Assembly (NCBI GenBank): GCA_003254885.1
Contig: QANT01004195.1
Coordinates: 1-64,000 of the forward strand
Direction of reading: 5' to 3'
Length of the DNA stretch: 64,000 nucleotides
Source of the DNA: Purshia tridentata
Taxonomy: Eukaryota; Streptophyta; Magnoliopsida; Rosales; Rosaceae
Shown one piece after another: positions 36,788-47,735 of the stretch; the first letter of the stretch is position 1; the number at the start of each line of letters is the position of its first letter. Position numbers and translations under genes: made by a program. Under the pieces are notes generated by a model. That model did no database searches and had not been told where the DNA came from. It saw only the letters and a program-made list of their open reading frames with translations.

Positions 36788-37654
36788 CTATGATTTGACT
36801 TCTTTGCACGTTTCTTTATTTGTAATGTCTGTCTGTCTATTTTGGACTTTCCTTGCGCATATTGGTTGGTTTGGATCTAAAGTTGGGTTCAGATTTGATG
36901 CGAGTGGTCGATGTTATAAGATTTGACTTTTTTTAATATTCATTTGTTATAAATAAGAATAGACATTTGACTGATTAAACAGATCAAACCAAACCATTCA
37001 TAACAGTTTGGTTTAACTTTTACACATAAAAAATTTGTTGATTAATAAATTGAATCAAACCCATTATTTCCGATTTAGTGAACGATTTGTACTATTTGTA
37101 AACCACCTACATCGATCAAACTAAATAGAATTCTTTTTAATATTATCATACTCGGTGCATATTCAGTTTCTTCAACTTCTCCCATTATTTGATTCTCTCA
37201 ACTCAACCTTCCTCTAGTGGAAACTACTCTCTATCTTCTTTTGACTTCATATTTTTCTCACATTCATTTTCATTTCCATATATAAATTTATTTGTTTCTT
37301 TGTTTTTTCTTCTCAAACCACTTAAACCTGACCAAACCAAATCAACAATGAATAAATTTATTTGGTTCAATTGTGTTTACCGTTTTGGCCTTGATTTTAG
37401 AAAAATCAAAACTGGTTAAATTGGCATTGTGTGTGGTTTGTGATTTTAGGGGCTCACCCATACTTATAATTTGATATTGAGGACAAGTGGACAACCTACC
37501 ATTTTTCCAACCCCACACCCCCTACCCTAATTCATGGGCTTTTGATTATTTTTATGCGGCCTTTGGTTTCTATTGGGTTTGGGCCGCCAGGCCCGTGTTT
37601 TCTCCATTTTAATACACGGAGCCACACGCCACGTCTGGCATTAATGACCTGCGT

Positions 37655-37837
37655 CCGTTAAAACGTAGAACGTGAGCAGTGCACGTGTGCAAGAGAATGT
37701 GGGGCCCAATCCCCACCCAGCCAGCCAATTTGGGCGCCAGAAATTCAAAATAAGGAAATATTTATGCTTTTCTCAGGTGCGCGCGTGTGCCTGAGCGAAC
37801 GGAAAAAATAACGAAATAAATAACAGAAGTATCCGTT
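37655..37837. promoter_or_regulatory. Three AACGG (MSA-like) cores upstream of the kinesin gene
   Basis: AACGG cores occur at 37655-37659 (minus), 37798-37802 (plus) and 37833-37837 (minus, context AGTAACGGAT), all within about 360 bp of the end of the non-coding first exon. MYB3R factors bind AACGG-containing mitosis-specific activators in promoters of G2/M genes, including NACK kinesins. The cores are seen; function here is inferred. Confidence 0.5.
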
Positions 37838-38558
37838 ACTGACACTCTCCCTCTCTCTTTCTCTGTTCCAAAAATCCCCTGAGATTTTCACACTCTCTGA
37901 AAAATCCAAACAGCCAAACACTTCACTACAGCCCTATCGTCGTTTTTCTCGCATTCGACTTCTACTGGACTTCAACATTTCTCTCTCTCTCAATCTTCAA
38001 GAACTCCATTTTTACTGTAAGTATTTCGTTTACTTCCTTCTAGTGTTCGTTTTTGTTTTGTTTCAGATGATTTCAATGCTTTTAGTTTCATGACGTTCGA
38101 TGTAGAATGCCAGTGATTTCTTTTCTTTTTCATTCATTTTTGTTTTTTTATTTTTTTATTTTTCAAAAAGTCGTTTCCAGGTTCATTTCGTTGCGCGCAC
38201 AAGAAATTTCAAGATTTCGCAACGAATCTGATACTTGATGCTTTAGGTTTTAGGGGATGATTAGGAACGTGATTTCTTTATTAATAGCTAGATTTTCTTA
38301 TGCTCAATTTGTTTCTGTTAAGTTTTGCAATCCAAGAATTAGTTATTAATTATTTGACTGCTAAATTTGTGCATTTTGCTCCTAAAAATGAAAATGTCCT
38401 ACACACTGAAAACTACATTGTCATTTTGTAAACAATCAGCTTCATGCATTATTATGATGGTGATGATTCCTAGTGAATTATTGATTTGCTACTCTTGTCC
38501 TTAGTGAATTAGTGATAGGAAATGTTTGATATTGTAGAGTGGGGGCTAGTAAGTGAAC

Positions 38559-41500
38559 ATGATGGTTGGGACACCGGCAACACCGGCAACGCCATTGTCT
38601 AAGCTACAAAGGACCCTTTGTTCCACTCCGGGTGGTTCAAAAGTTCGTGAGGAGAAAATTTTAGTCACTGTTCGTTTGAGGCCGCTTAGCCGGAGAGAGC
38701 AGGCTATGTATGATCTTATCGCTTGGGACTGCGTGGATGAGCACACCATTGTTTTCAAGAATCCAAATCATGAGCGGCCTGCAAACCCATACACATTTGG
38801 TATATCTTACATGAAAACTGTTATATTCTTCTTGTGTTATTCACTAGGTTTAGATTTGCAAAAATATTTAGCTACAACTGCTGTAGTTGAATGTTTTTCT
38901 TCAAAGAAGTACATTTCCTTTTATGGGCACTATTTGAATGGAGTGGCAAATATTGTTATTATGTGTTCATGTGCAGATAAGGTTTTTGGCCCAATTTGCT
39001 CAACTCAGAAGGTCTATGAAGAAGGAGCCAAGGATGTTGCTTTATCTGTACTTACAGGAATGAATGGTAACTGAACATCTAGCTAGTAACTTGTAGTTCT
39101 AGATATTTTTTCTCATGTTTCAAAAGATCTTTTGGCCATTTCTTAGATTTTCACATTCTTCCCTTGGCAGCAACAATTTTTGCATATGGGCAGACTAGTA
39201 GTGGTAAGACATTTACCATGAGAGGAATCACTGAAAATGCCGTCAAGGACATCTTTGAACACATCAAGAATGTAAGTCATAGTTCATACCAAGATCTTTT
39301 ATATGGCTTTTGGAATCCTCTTCATATTGTGAGAGGAAAACTGTAGAGTCATGGGAAAGTAGTATTAAAACAAACTGAGTCATGGCTAATTATTTCAGGA
39401 TGATTCATGTTGGAACATTATCAATAGAAATGCGTGGAAATTCCTATAACCTGATTGTACTTGTGCCTTGGTTGCTTGATTTTGGATGGACATGGTTGGG
39501 TTGAAGGGTTTGCTATGATGAATTTCATTTTCTTTTCTTACGTGGGTTTTTTTTTCATGTCATAGACGCCGGAGAGGGATTTTGTTTTGAAATTTTCTGC
39601 TTTGGAGATCTACAATGAAACTGTTGTTGACCTTCTGAAACGCAAATCTGGTTCCCTTCGGCTTTTGGATGACTCTGAGGTATTTACATGAAATTTTCCT
39701 GATGGTGTTCTAGATGGATTCTTTTCATGTTATCTTTTGACGTCCTTTTTTGAATGTAGAAAGGGACCATTGTGGACAAACCACATGAAGAAATCGTTAA
39801 GGATGGCACCCATTTGAGGCACTTGATTGGAATTTGTGAAGGTAATCTGATGAGGCATTTAATGAGTTAATTTAAGTTCATTGAAAATTGTAAGGTCTTT
39901 GGCCAACATTTGAGGTGATTATCTGAATCAAGACTTTATACTTTTTGCTTGGGAAAACAAATGTTTTGCATCTATCAAATTACAATCTTGTTTTCTAAGC
40001 TGGTAAAATAACTTTTTTATCATTCACTGAACACTTTTTTTTGTTTTCATATTTTCATCCTCTTCTACAAATATTATGTCTTGTATTCCATTATACAAAT
40101 GTAGCATCTTCCTCATTTTTACCACACGAATCAGAATTGGTGACAAATGTAAAAACATTTCTCAATTGAGTATTTTATTTTGTACGATCTTGTAATTATA
40201 AAAGTTGTCTTTGCAGCTCAAAGGCAAGTGGGAGAAACGGCCCTGAATGATAAAAGCTCAAGATCACATCAGATAATCAGGCTGGTATACTTTAATTTTG
40301 AATTTCTGCATTTATTTTTTTATTTTTAATGTTTGATGATTGGTATATGTAATCAATGTGCTTTTATGAAATGGTATTATTAACTTATCAGTTTTTGAGT
40401 GTTCATGATAAGGATAGAGTTATCACCTTTTTCTTTTTTAACAGACCATAGAGAGCAGCCTCCGGGAGAGCTCAGGTGCTGTGAAGTCTTTTGGAGCCAG
40501 TTTGGTATGTTTATCAGTTTTTTCCTCACTCAGGTTCTTATTAGTAAACAACAATGAAGTTTTGTTGACTAGAATTCTGGAATTCTGCAGAACCTTGTGG
40601 ACCTTGCTGGAAGTGAACGTGCCTCCCAAACAAATGCAGATGGTACTAGATTGAAGGAAGGCAGTCACATTAACCGTAGCTTGTTGACACTCACAACAGT
40701 TATCAGGAAGCTAAGGTAAGCAAGTGCCAAATGTCAACATTAGAACATCTGTAGCCTTTTCAGATGAAGCTAAGGTAGCCTGTGATTCTTTGTCTTACAA
40801 GTTTTTCTTTTGCAGTGGTGCAAAAAGAAGTGGTCACATACCATACAGGGATTCAAAACTTACACGAATATTGCAGTCTTCACTTGGGGGAAATGCTCGG
40901 ACAGCCATTATATGTACCATAAGCCCAGCTTTAAGCCATGTGGAGCAAACAAGGAATACACTCTCATTTGCAACTAGTGCCAAGGAAGTCACTATCAAAG
41001 CAAAAATAAACATGGTACCAAAATTAACAGAAATTCCCTCCCTTCTGGATTGAATAACCTCGTATACATCATTAGCAAATTCTGTTTCAAATAAACTCAG
41101 CCTAACCTTGCATACATAATTTGCAGAAGGAAGTTGCCAGACTTGAAGCAGAGCTGCGAAGTCCAGACCCTTCTTATTTCAAGTCCATACTAGAAGAAAA
41201 GGACTTGAAAATCAAGCAGGTATGATGCTTAGAAATGCAAGATCTTTTTAAGTCTATCAAATAGTAAGAATGATAGTCAACCTTGAGTCCTAGAGATACT
41301 ATTCAATTGATGGGAAGGCCTTTGTAACCCTGTGCGTTTGGCATAAGATTAATTATGTTGTCAAAATCCAGTTAACATGCAGTCCTTCTATGTGCTTACT
41401 CTTAAATGTAAAGAAACTTACTATTTTTCAGATGGAGAGGGAAATGGAAGAGTTAAAGCGACAAAGAGACCTTGTTCAATCACAACTTGAATTAGAACGA

Positions 41501-43680
41501 AAAGGAAACAAGGTGCAGAAGGTAATATAATTGTTTGTATCTGTTTATCTATTTGTGATTTTTATGCATGTTCAGTATCTTAATTGTTTGACGTTATAAA
41601 AATTTCAGGGATCAAACCAATGTGGACCTTCTGGTCAAGTCGTCAGGTGCCTTTCTTTTTCTCCACAGTCTCGGACAAGAAATGCAGTTCAAAGGCAGAC
41701 AATGGTGAGGAGATCAGTTACTTCTACAGATCCATCCATGCTTGTGCATGAAATCCGAAAGCTTGACCAGCGTCAGAGGCAGCTTGGTGATGAAGCAAAT
41801 CGAGCGCTTGAAGTACTGCATAAGGAGGTAGCTTCCCATCGACTGGGAAATCAAGAAACTGCAGAAACTTTAGCAAAGCTGCTGTCTCAAATAAAGGAAA
41901 TGCAAGAAGTTAGCTCCTCCATTCCTGAGGAATCTATGATTGGAGATGAGGCCAACCTGAAAGAAGAAATCACTCGATGGAAATCTCAGGCAAGCACTAT
42001 TGAATCTTTAGAAAGGAAGCTTGAGAATGTTCAGAAATCTATAGACCAACTGGCTTTTTCTATTGCGACCAGTGAGGAAATCACAGAGTGCAAGACCCCG
42101 TCAAAAAAGAAGAAAATCCTTCCTTTTGCCTTGAGCAATAGTGCAAACATGCAGCATCTAATTCGGTCCCCTTGCTCACCTATGAACTCTTCACGTAAAG
42201 TGATGGATTATGAGACTGAGAACAAGGTGCCTGAGAACAACGCTACTATGCCTAGAGATGACACAATGTCCGGAAGATTTAAAGTTACTCCACCTAAGAG
42301 TGATGAACATGGTATCCGTAAATCATCAAAAGAGGGAAGTCCTGCTGTGCAGCAATCAAATTCAGTTAATGTGAAGAAAATGCAAAGAATGTTCAAGAAT
42401 GCTGCTGAGGAGAATATACAAAGCATTAGAGCTTACGTTACTGAGTTGAAAGAACGGGTGGCAAAGCTACAATACCAAAAGCACCTTCTGTTGTGCCAGG
42501 TAAGAATCATTTCATGTACAGCAGTTCCCTTAGTTTCTGAATTTTTACATTAGACATTCAAGCTTTGTTCAATGTCAAGATTACTGGTCAAGTAGCATAC
42601 AAGAATATTGATCAGGCATTAATTTCTGGTTTTTGATATTGTTAGTTTTTCCTTTCACAAAGTGTTTGTTTTTCCTTTAGTCATTACTTTGCCTTCATTC
42701 TCTATGTCTTTCACAATATAAACACAGCTGTGTCGATCAATGTTATGACTCGTGAGGGTGGAAAACTAGGGTCTGGATTTTATTTTTGGTCCCGTAGAAA
42801 GGGGATCATGCTAATATCAACTATGAACATCTTATTACAGGTCCTATGCCCTTTCTATACTGGTCAAGCATTATTTAATTTAAAGTAACATTTTTTTAAT
42901 GTATATGGTTTCAGGTAGTTGCAATGGAGGATAAAGAATCTGGAATTGAGGAGACAGATAAGATTGATGAATCTCTTCCTGAGACATGGCAGTTGACTTT
43001 TGAGGAGGAGAGGAAGGAAATCGTCATGTTATGGCATTTGTGCCATGTTTCAATTATACACCGCACCCAATTCTATGTGTTATTCAAGGGAGACCCTACT
43101 GATCAGATATATATAGAAGTTGAACTTAAAAGATTGCAATGGTTGGAGCGACACTTCTCAGATCTTGGTAATGCAAGTCCGGCACTTTTAGGCGACGAAC
43201 CTGCAGGCTCTGTTTCAGCAAGGTACATCCACCAAGTGTTCTTTATAAAGTCCTATAAATCTAATCAGATTGACTCATTATTTGTTATAATCTGCTAAGA
43301 TACGAAAATTTGATATTGATAGTCTTGTTGCTTGGCATGCATGGCTTTGCAGTATCAAGGCTCTTAAGCAAGAAAGGGAGTATTTGGCTAAGAGGGTGAG
43401 TTCTAAACTTACAGCAGAGGAGAGAGAAATGCTCTATGCCAAATGGGAAATTCCACCAGGAGGAAAACAGAGGAGGTTGCAGCTGGTAAACAAATTGTGG
43501 ACAGACCCACATAACATGCAACATGTGCAAGAAAGTGCTGAAATTGTTGCAAAGCTTGTGGGATTCTGTGAATCTGGTGAACATGTTAGCAAGGAGATGT
43601 TTGAACTCAACTTCGCATGTCCATCTGATAAGAAGACATGGATGGGGTGGAACTTGATATCAAATCTCTTAAATCTGTGA
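38559..43680 (+). CDS. TES: Cytokinetic kinesin, TETRASPORE/NACK2 type (kinesin-7)
   Basis: Plus-end kinesin that in the NACK-PQR pathway carries and activates a MAPKKK at the phragmoplast for cell-plate expansion. A non-coding exon ends at 38016; coding exons are 38559-38799, 38977-39066, 39171-39271, 39566-39679, 39760-39841, 40217-40284, 40445-40504, 40591-40715, 40816-41014, 41127-41219, 41432-41521, 41609-42499, 42915-43222 and 43353-43680, giving 929 residues. Motor: P-loop GQTSSGKT (117-124), switch I NDKSSRSH, switch II DLAGSE, and [13 protein letters not shown]. Then coiled coil, proline-directed sites such as TPSKKKK, and the conserved C-terminal NACK domain ending [10 protein letters not shown]. 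Details such as HTIVFKNPN and [13 protein letters not shown] favour TES/NACK2 (male meiotic cytokinesis) over HINKEL/NACK1. Oddity: after KINM (360) the chain goes straight to KEVARLE; the usual VVSxKxLxKHLQ neck segment is missing. Confidence 0.92.
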
Positions 43681-43851
43681 CACTACTTTAGTGATTTTCT
43701 ATTCCATAGTTTTGTATTGTTGTATAGAAAATTTTATCAATGTAAGCTGCATGTATGCATGTCCAGGAGTAAGAATTGTGATGTATGTGTAATTAATATG
43801 CAATTGCATGTGGTGTATGCATATAAGTCTTCCTCAAGTATATGGTGTTAA

Positions 43852-44215
43852 GAGCATCTCCGACAATGGTAACAAATACAATTCATTGTGCCACATAGGA
43901 AGAGTAGTAGCATAGTTGGGGCTGACAATTTCTCCTCCTAATACTTGTCCCCACCAATTTGGGGACAAGTATATCACCACCCACCTCGTTTTTATCTCAT
44001 TTACACATAAACAAGGATATTACAAATAGATTTTTTTAAAATTTTGGTTTTTATTGCTCTATATTATTTTGTTATGATGTGATGTATGCTAAAAAGGCAA
44101 AAAAAATGCTATTCATCATCACATTCACAGCTAGTAAAGGATAGTCCCTTATATCACCACTACCTCGTTTTTTAATAAACAAGAACTTTATGCTAAAACA
44201 GTAAAAAATGTGAAT
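43852..44215. mobile_element. Probable degraded MITE with internal repeat downstream of the kinesin
   Basis: Begins with GAGCATCTCCGACAATGG, a terminus seen in many plant MITEs, but the matching right end is absent. Inside are a hairpin (ACTTGTCCCCA at 43943-43953 against TGGGGACAAGT at 43960-43970) and two diverged copies of a segment with ATATCACCAC, ACCTCGTTTTT and ATAAACAAG (from 43970 and from 44150), the second internally deleted. Transposon nature is likely, class uncertain. Confidence 0.4.
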
Positions 44216-44479
44216 TGAATTTGGTCTAATTGGCCCTAGTATTACTGAAAAATAGAAATACACCCAAGAAAGAAAAAAGAAAAGAAAAGGAAACAAAGGG
44301 GGTATATAGGTAATTTGACGTGGTTACAATCGTTAACGATTACGGATTAAACCAGAGTGACCCAAAACCCTCAAAGCCTCTGAGCTCTCTTTGTTTGTGG
44401 GAAATAGCAGTGGAAGCTGAGCTGAAGGAGAAGAAGGAACGACGAATTCAGAGAAAGCGATTATCGAATAGAAGCAATA

Positions 44480-46280
44480 ATGGGAAGAGAGAGAGACAGT
44501 CCACAGCAACAGCAGCAAGTGTCGTACACTGTGGAGCAGCTGGTGGCTGTGAATCCGTACAACCCCGACATCCTTCCCGATCTTGAAAACTATGTCAATG
44601 AGCAGGTCTGCCTCCGCCTCTGTGATTCTTATAAAATATAAATACTGATACTTGGGCAATTTAGTTTTAACTGAATGAATGAATGGTTGATTGATTAGTC
44701 TACGTTTTCTATTCAATTTTTTAGGTTTCTTCCCAAACCTACAGTCTCGATGCCAATCTCTGCCTTCTTCGCCTCTATCAGGTAATCTGGGAATAGGATT
44801 TTTGCTTTTAAGTAGTTTTTGTTTGGGTTCTATGATTTACTTGTGAAACTATGTCGTTTTTTCATGGGTGCAGTTTGAGCCAGACCGTATGAGTACCCAA
44901 GTTGTTGCCCGCATCTTGGTTAAGGTCTGCATTAAATTCCAATGCTCTTAAGCCTTTCTTTTATTTTTGTTATTTTTTGTGTGCTGAATATTGGTAAACA
45001 TAAGAAATGTGTTTCATGTCCATGAGTATTATTAATGTGCAGGCACTGATGGCAATGCCCTCTCCTGATTTCAGCCTTTGTCTCTTCTTAATTCCAGAAA
45101 GAGTGGTATCGTTCTCTCATTTCCTGCTTTTCCATTTCATGAGCTACCCATTTACATTTATATTATTATCGTTAACAAGAGAGACATATTTCAAGTGGGT
45201 TCTGCAGTGTGTGTGGAACTTGGTTATTCTGCTCTCATGAGTTTCTGGTTATTGTATCTTGAGGATTATTCAGCTCTAATTAGTTTCTGGTTACCTCTTT
45301 ATATTATGTCAATGGATTTCTCTCTCAAAATTTGATATTGTCTTGGATTTTGAATGTTGTTCAATTAATCTCCTCTTTTTTTTTCTATTTTGCTTTATCA
45401 GCAAATGGAGGAGCAGTTCAAGACACTAATTGTTCTATCTCACTATTTGGAGGTATGTTTCCTATCTGGTCCTTATATTCAACAGTCATCTAAATCCATA
45501 GCCATCTGCAATGCCTACAAATCTACTTCTTCCTTTTGCAGACAGGAAGATTCAGTCAATTCTGGGATGAAGCCTCCAAGAATCGTCACATAGTTGAAGC
45601 TGTCCCAGGTATTTTATGGATATGTGATAACGCTATTGTGTTCCCCTGAGATATATGGTTTTAATTTGAGGAAGTGTTATGGATGTTCCTGCTGCTTGTT
45701 TTCTCATCATTGTCTTTCTTTCATTATTGTGTGTTTATATTGTATGTTCCGCACATGCTACAGCTATTTCTTACAAGAGATTTGATTGCAGGTTTTGAGC
45801 AAGCAATCCAAGCCTATGCAATTCATGTCCTTTCCTTGACTTACCAAAAGGTTCCCAGATCTGTGCTTGCTGAGGTATATGCTTCAATGTTTATATGTAT
45901 TCCAGTGTTTAGGAATACTTTAATCATACCTCTATTTAAGTTGAGGGAGGCTTTAAAATATCTGTTATTTTCCTTGTTACTGTTTTCTCTCAAGGATGCA
46001 TTGAATTTTTGTAACTCATTCACTGCTTTGTATATTGTCGTCTCTAAAACTTATAATTGTTTGTGGTATGCCATAGGCTATCAACATCGAAGGCCTCTCC
46101 TTGGACAAATTCCTTGAGCACCATGTAGCCAATAGCGGTTGGATTCTTGAGAAAGGTCATGGCAGGGGCCAACTCATTGTCCTACCTCGAAATGAATTCA
46201 ACACTCCTGAGCTGAAGAAAAGCACAGATGATGGCATTCCATTAGAGCATGTGGCTCGCATCTTCCCCATTCTTGGTTGA
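44480..46280 (+). CDS. EIF3K: Eukaryotic translation initiation factor 3 subunit k
   Basis: Peripheral, non-core subunit of eIF3, which binds the 40S ribosome during initiation; cytosolic. Eight exons: 44480-44605, 44725-44781, 44874-44924, 45043-45105, 45402-45452, 45542-45608, 45792-45874, 46077-46280; phases agree, 233 residues (family about 220-230). Recognised from YTVEQLVAVNPYNPDILPDLENYV at the start (winding HAM/PCI-type helical repeats), FSQFWDEASKNRHIVEAVPGFEQAIQAYAIHVLSLTYQKVP in the middle, and the winged-helix part SGWILEKGHGRGQLIVLPRNEFN with C-terminal IPLEHVARIFPILG. The start Met opens a Gln-rich MGRERDSPQQQQQ leader as in plant orthologues. Same strand as the kinesin, about 800 bp downstream, with its own promoter lacking a TATA box. 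Nothing broken or missing. Confidence 0.95.
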
Positions 46281-47735
46281 TCATTTCTGCTGATTTCTGT
46301 GCTTCTGGAATTGCTCCCCATATTCCCACACAAGCTTCAGGATTCTAAGGCCACTTCCAGCCGTAACTTAAATGATTACTTGGTTCGGGTGCTTCATTGT
46401 GTCTTCTGTAACTGTGTTTTATTGTTTTTGACTTTTTGAGTTTATGTTAAAACTACTAGGCAGCTTGTGCGGCAGGATTCAGTATTTCCTACTAAGATTT
46501 TTATCTTTGATTATCAATTTTCTCAATAGAAAAATTTTGGCCGTTTCGGTTCCTTGCGTTGATTACTGTTTGACATTCCCTAAGGTGATGTTCTTGGCTG
46601 TTTCACTGCCTTGATGTCATAGAAAATTTGGATGCGTAACCTATATATTCCTCAAATTTGTTTAAAAGGCTAAACTTATGGAAGAGTACTCCAACGTTTA
46701 AGGTCAAATTCTTCCTCATTTAATTTTTTTAAATGCACATCTTATTCGAAAAAATATCTTTTTTTTTTTTTTTATTCCAACAAAACCTACTTCCCTCCAT
46801 ATTTTTTCCTTAAAAAATCTAACGATTTTGGGCGCCCTATACATAATGCACATTCCCAACTAACAGGCAAGGCAATCTGCCCTTAATTTGTTATTTACAG
46901 GAAGCAATTGCAAATGCCATGTGGCATGTCAATCTGCCCTTTGGGTCAACACAAATTAAATTAAAAATAGTATACGTCTGGATATCTGTATATATTTGAA
47001 ATCAGAAACTCAAATCAAATATTTTTGGATTTGGACAGTGCAAATTCAGAGTGCTCAATTTGACTAACTGTATGTATCTGACCAAGTATGCTCAGTTGAC
47101 TCAAACACCCTAATTAATCGTCGCACAGTGTACTGAATTGGATAATTCTTTTTATTTTATTGATTTCAAAGTAGAGCATATAGTGAACCTTTTAATCAAC
47201 CGCCACTTCTTGCAGCTCTAGGCCTAAAATTAACGCTCAAGGGCAAGCATCAGTTCCACAATGGTGGGATTTTCAGAAACACTTACCCGCAAAGTTACTT
47301 TTATGCCTGTTCACGAAATAACATGAAGGAACAAAAAGAATCAATGACCTGCAATTCTAAAGAGGAGCTCCAAAGAGCAGAGTGAATATTTACAATATTA
47401 AAATCTAGAGTCCATTAGCTGACCGAGGAAGCGCTCCTAAAGAATCTTAACTGTTGGGTATTTACTCTTTTGTACTTTGGTATATGTTCCGACTGATTTT
47501 GTTTTATGACGAAATCAATGTGGTATCGTACATCAGGGCCACGACAATTGCCTCTTGGAATAATAATCTTTCCGTGAATGCCAGTTGGCCTGGTACCACT
47601 CCTTTTCTTTCTCCCTTGTTCCCAATACCGCTAACATGCACTCTATAGTTTCTTATCCATGGACCAGCATCTTCGGAAAAGGGTTGAGCCAAATGAAGGT
47701 AGGAAAATGTATTAAGAGGAAAAATTATCCAAACT
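46281..47735. other. Intergenic/3' UTR space between convergent genes
   Basis: Holds the 3' UTR of the eIF3k gene (about 46281-46620) and that of the SAC phosphatase (about 47250-47735). No further gene is visible; ORFs at 47454-47758 are shadows of that 3' UTR. Confidence 0.5.

Larger units (their letters stand above)
34260..37600. other. Intergenic DNA, second part
   Basis: AT-rich with no gene. It holds a compound microsatellite (AC)n(AT)n(CT)n at about 35495-35544 and two miniature A-tailed insertions (36526-36573 and 36739-36787, listed separately). The 36.9-37.4 kb part has CAAACCAAACC-type sequence that may be old transposon debris. Confidence 0.45.

Noticed and set aside
31959-38016. 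Bidirectional promoter shared by sucrose synthase and the kinesin
   Set aside because: The leaders are about 6 kb apart and each has its own core elements.
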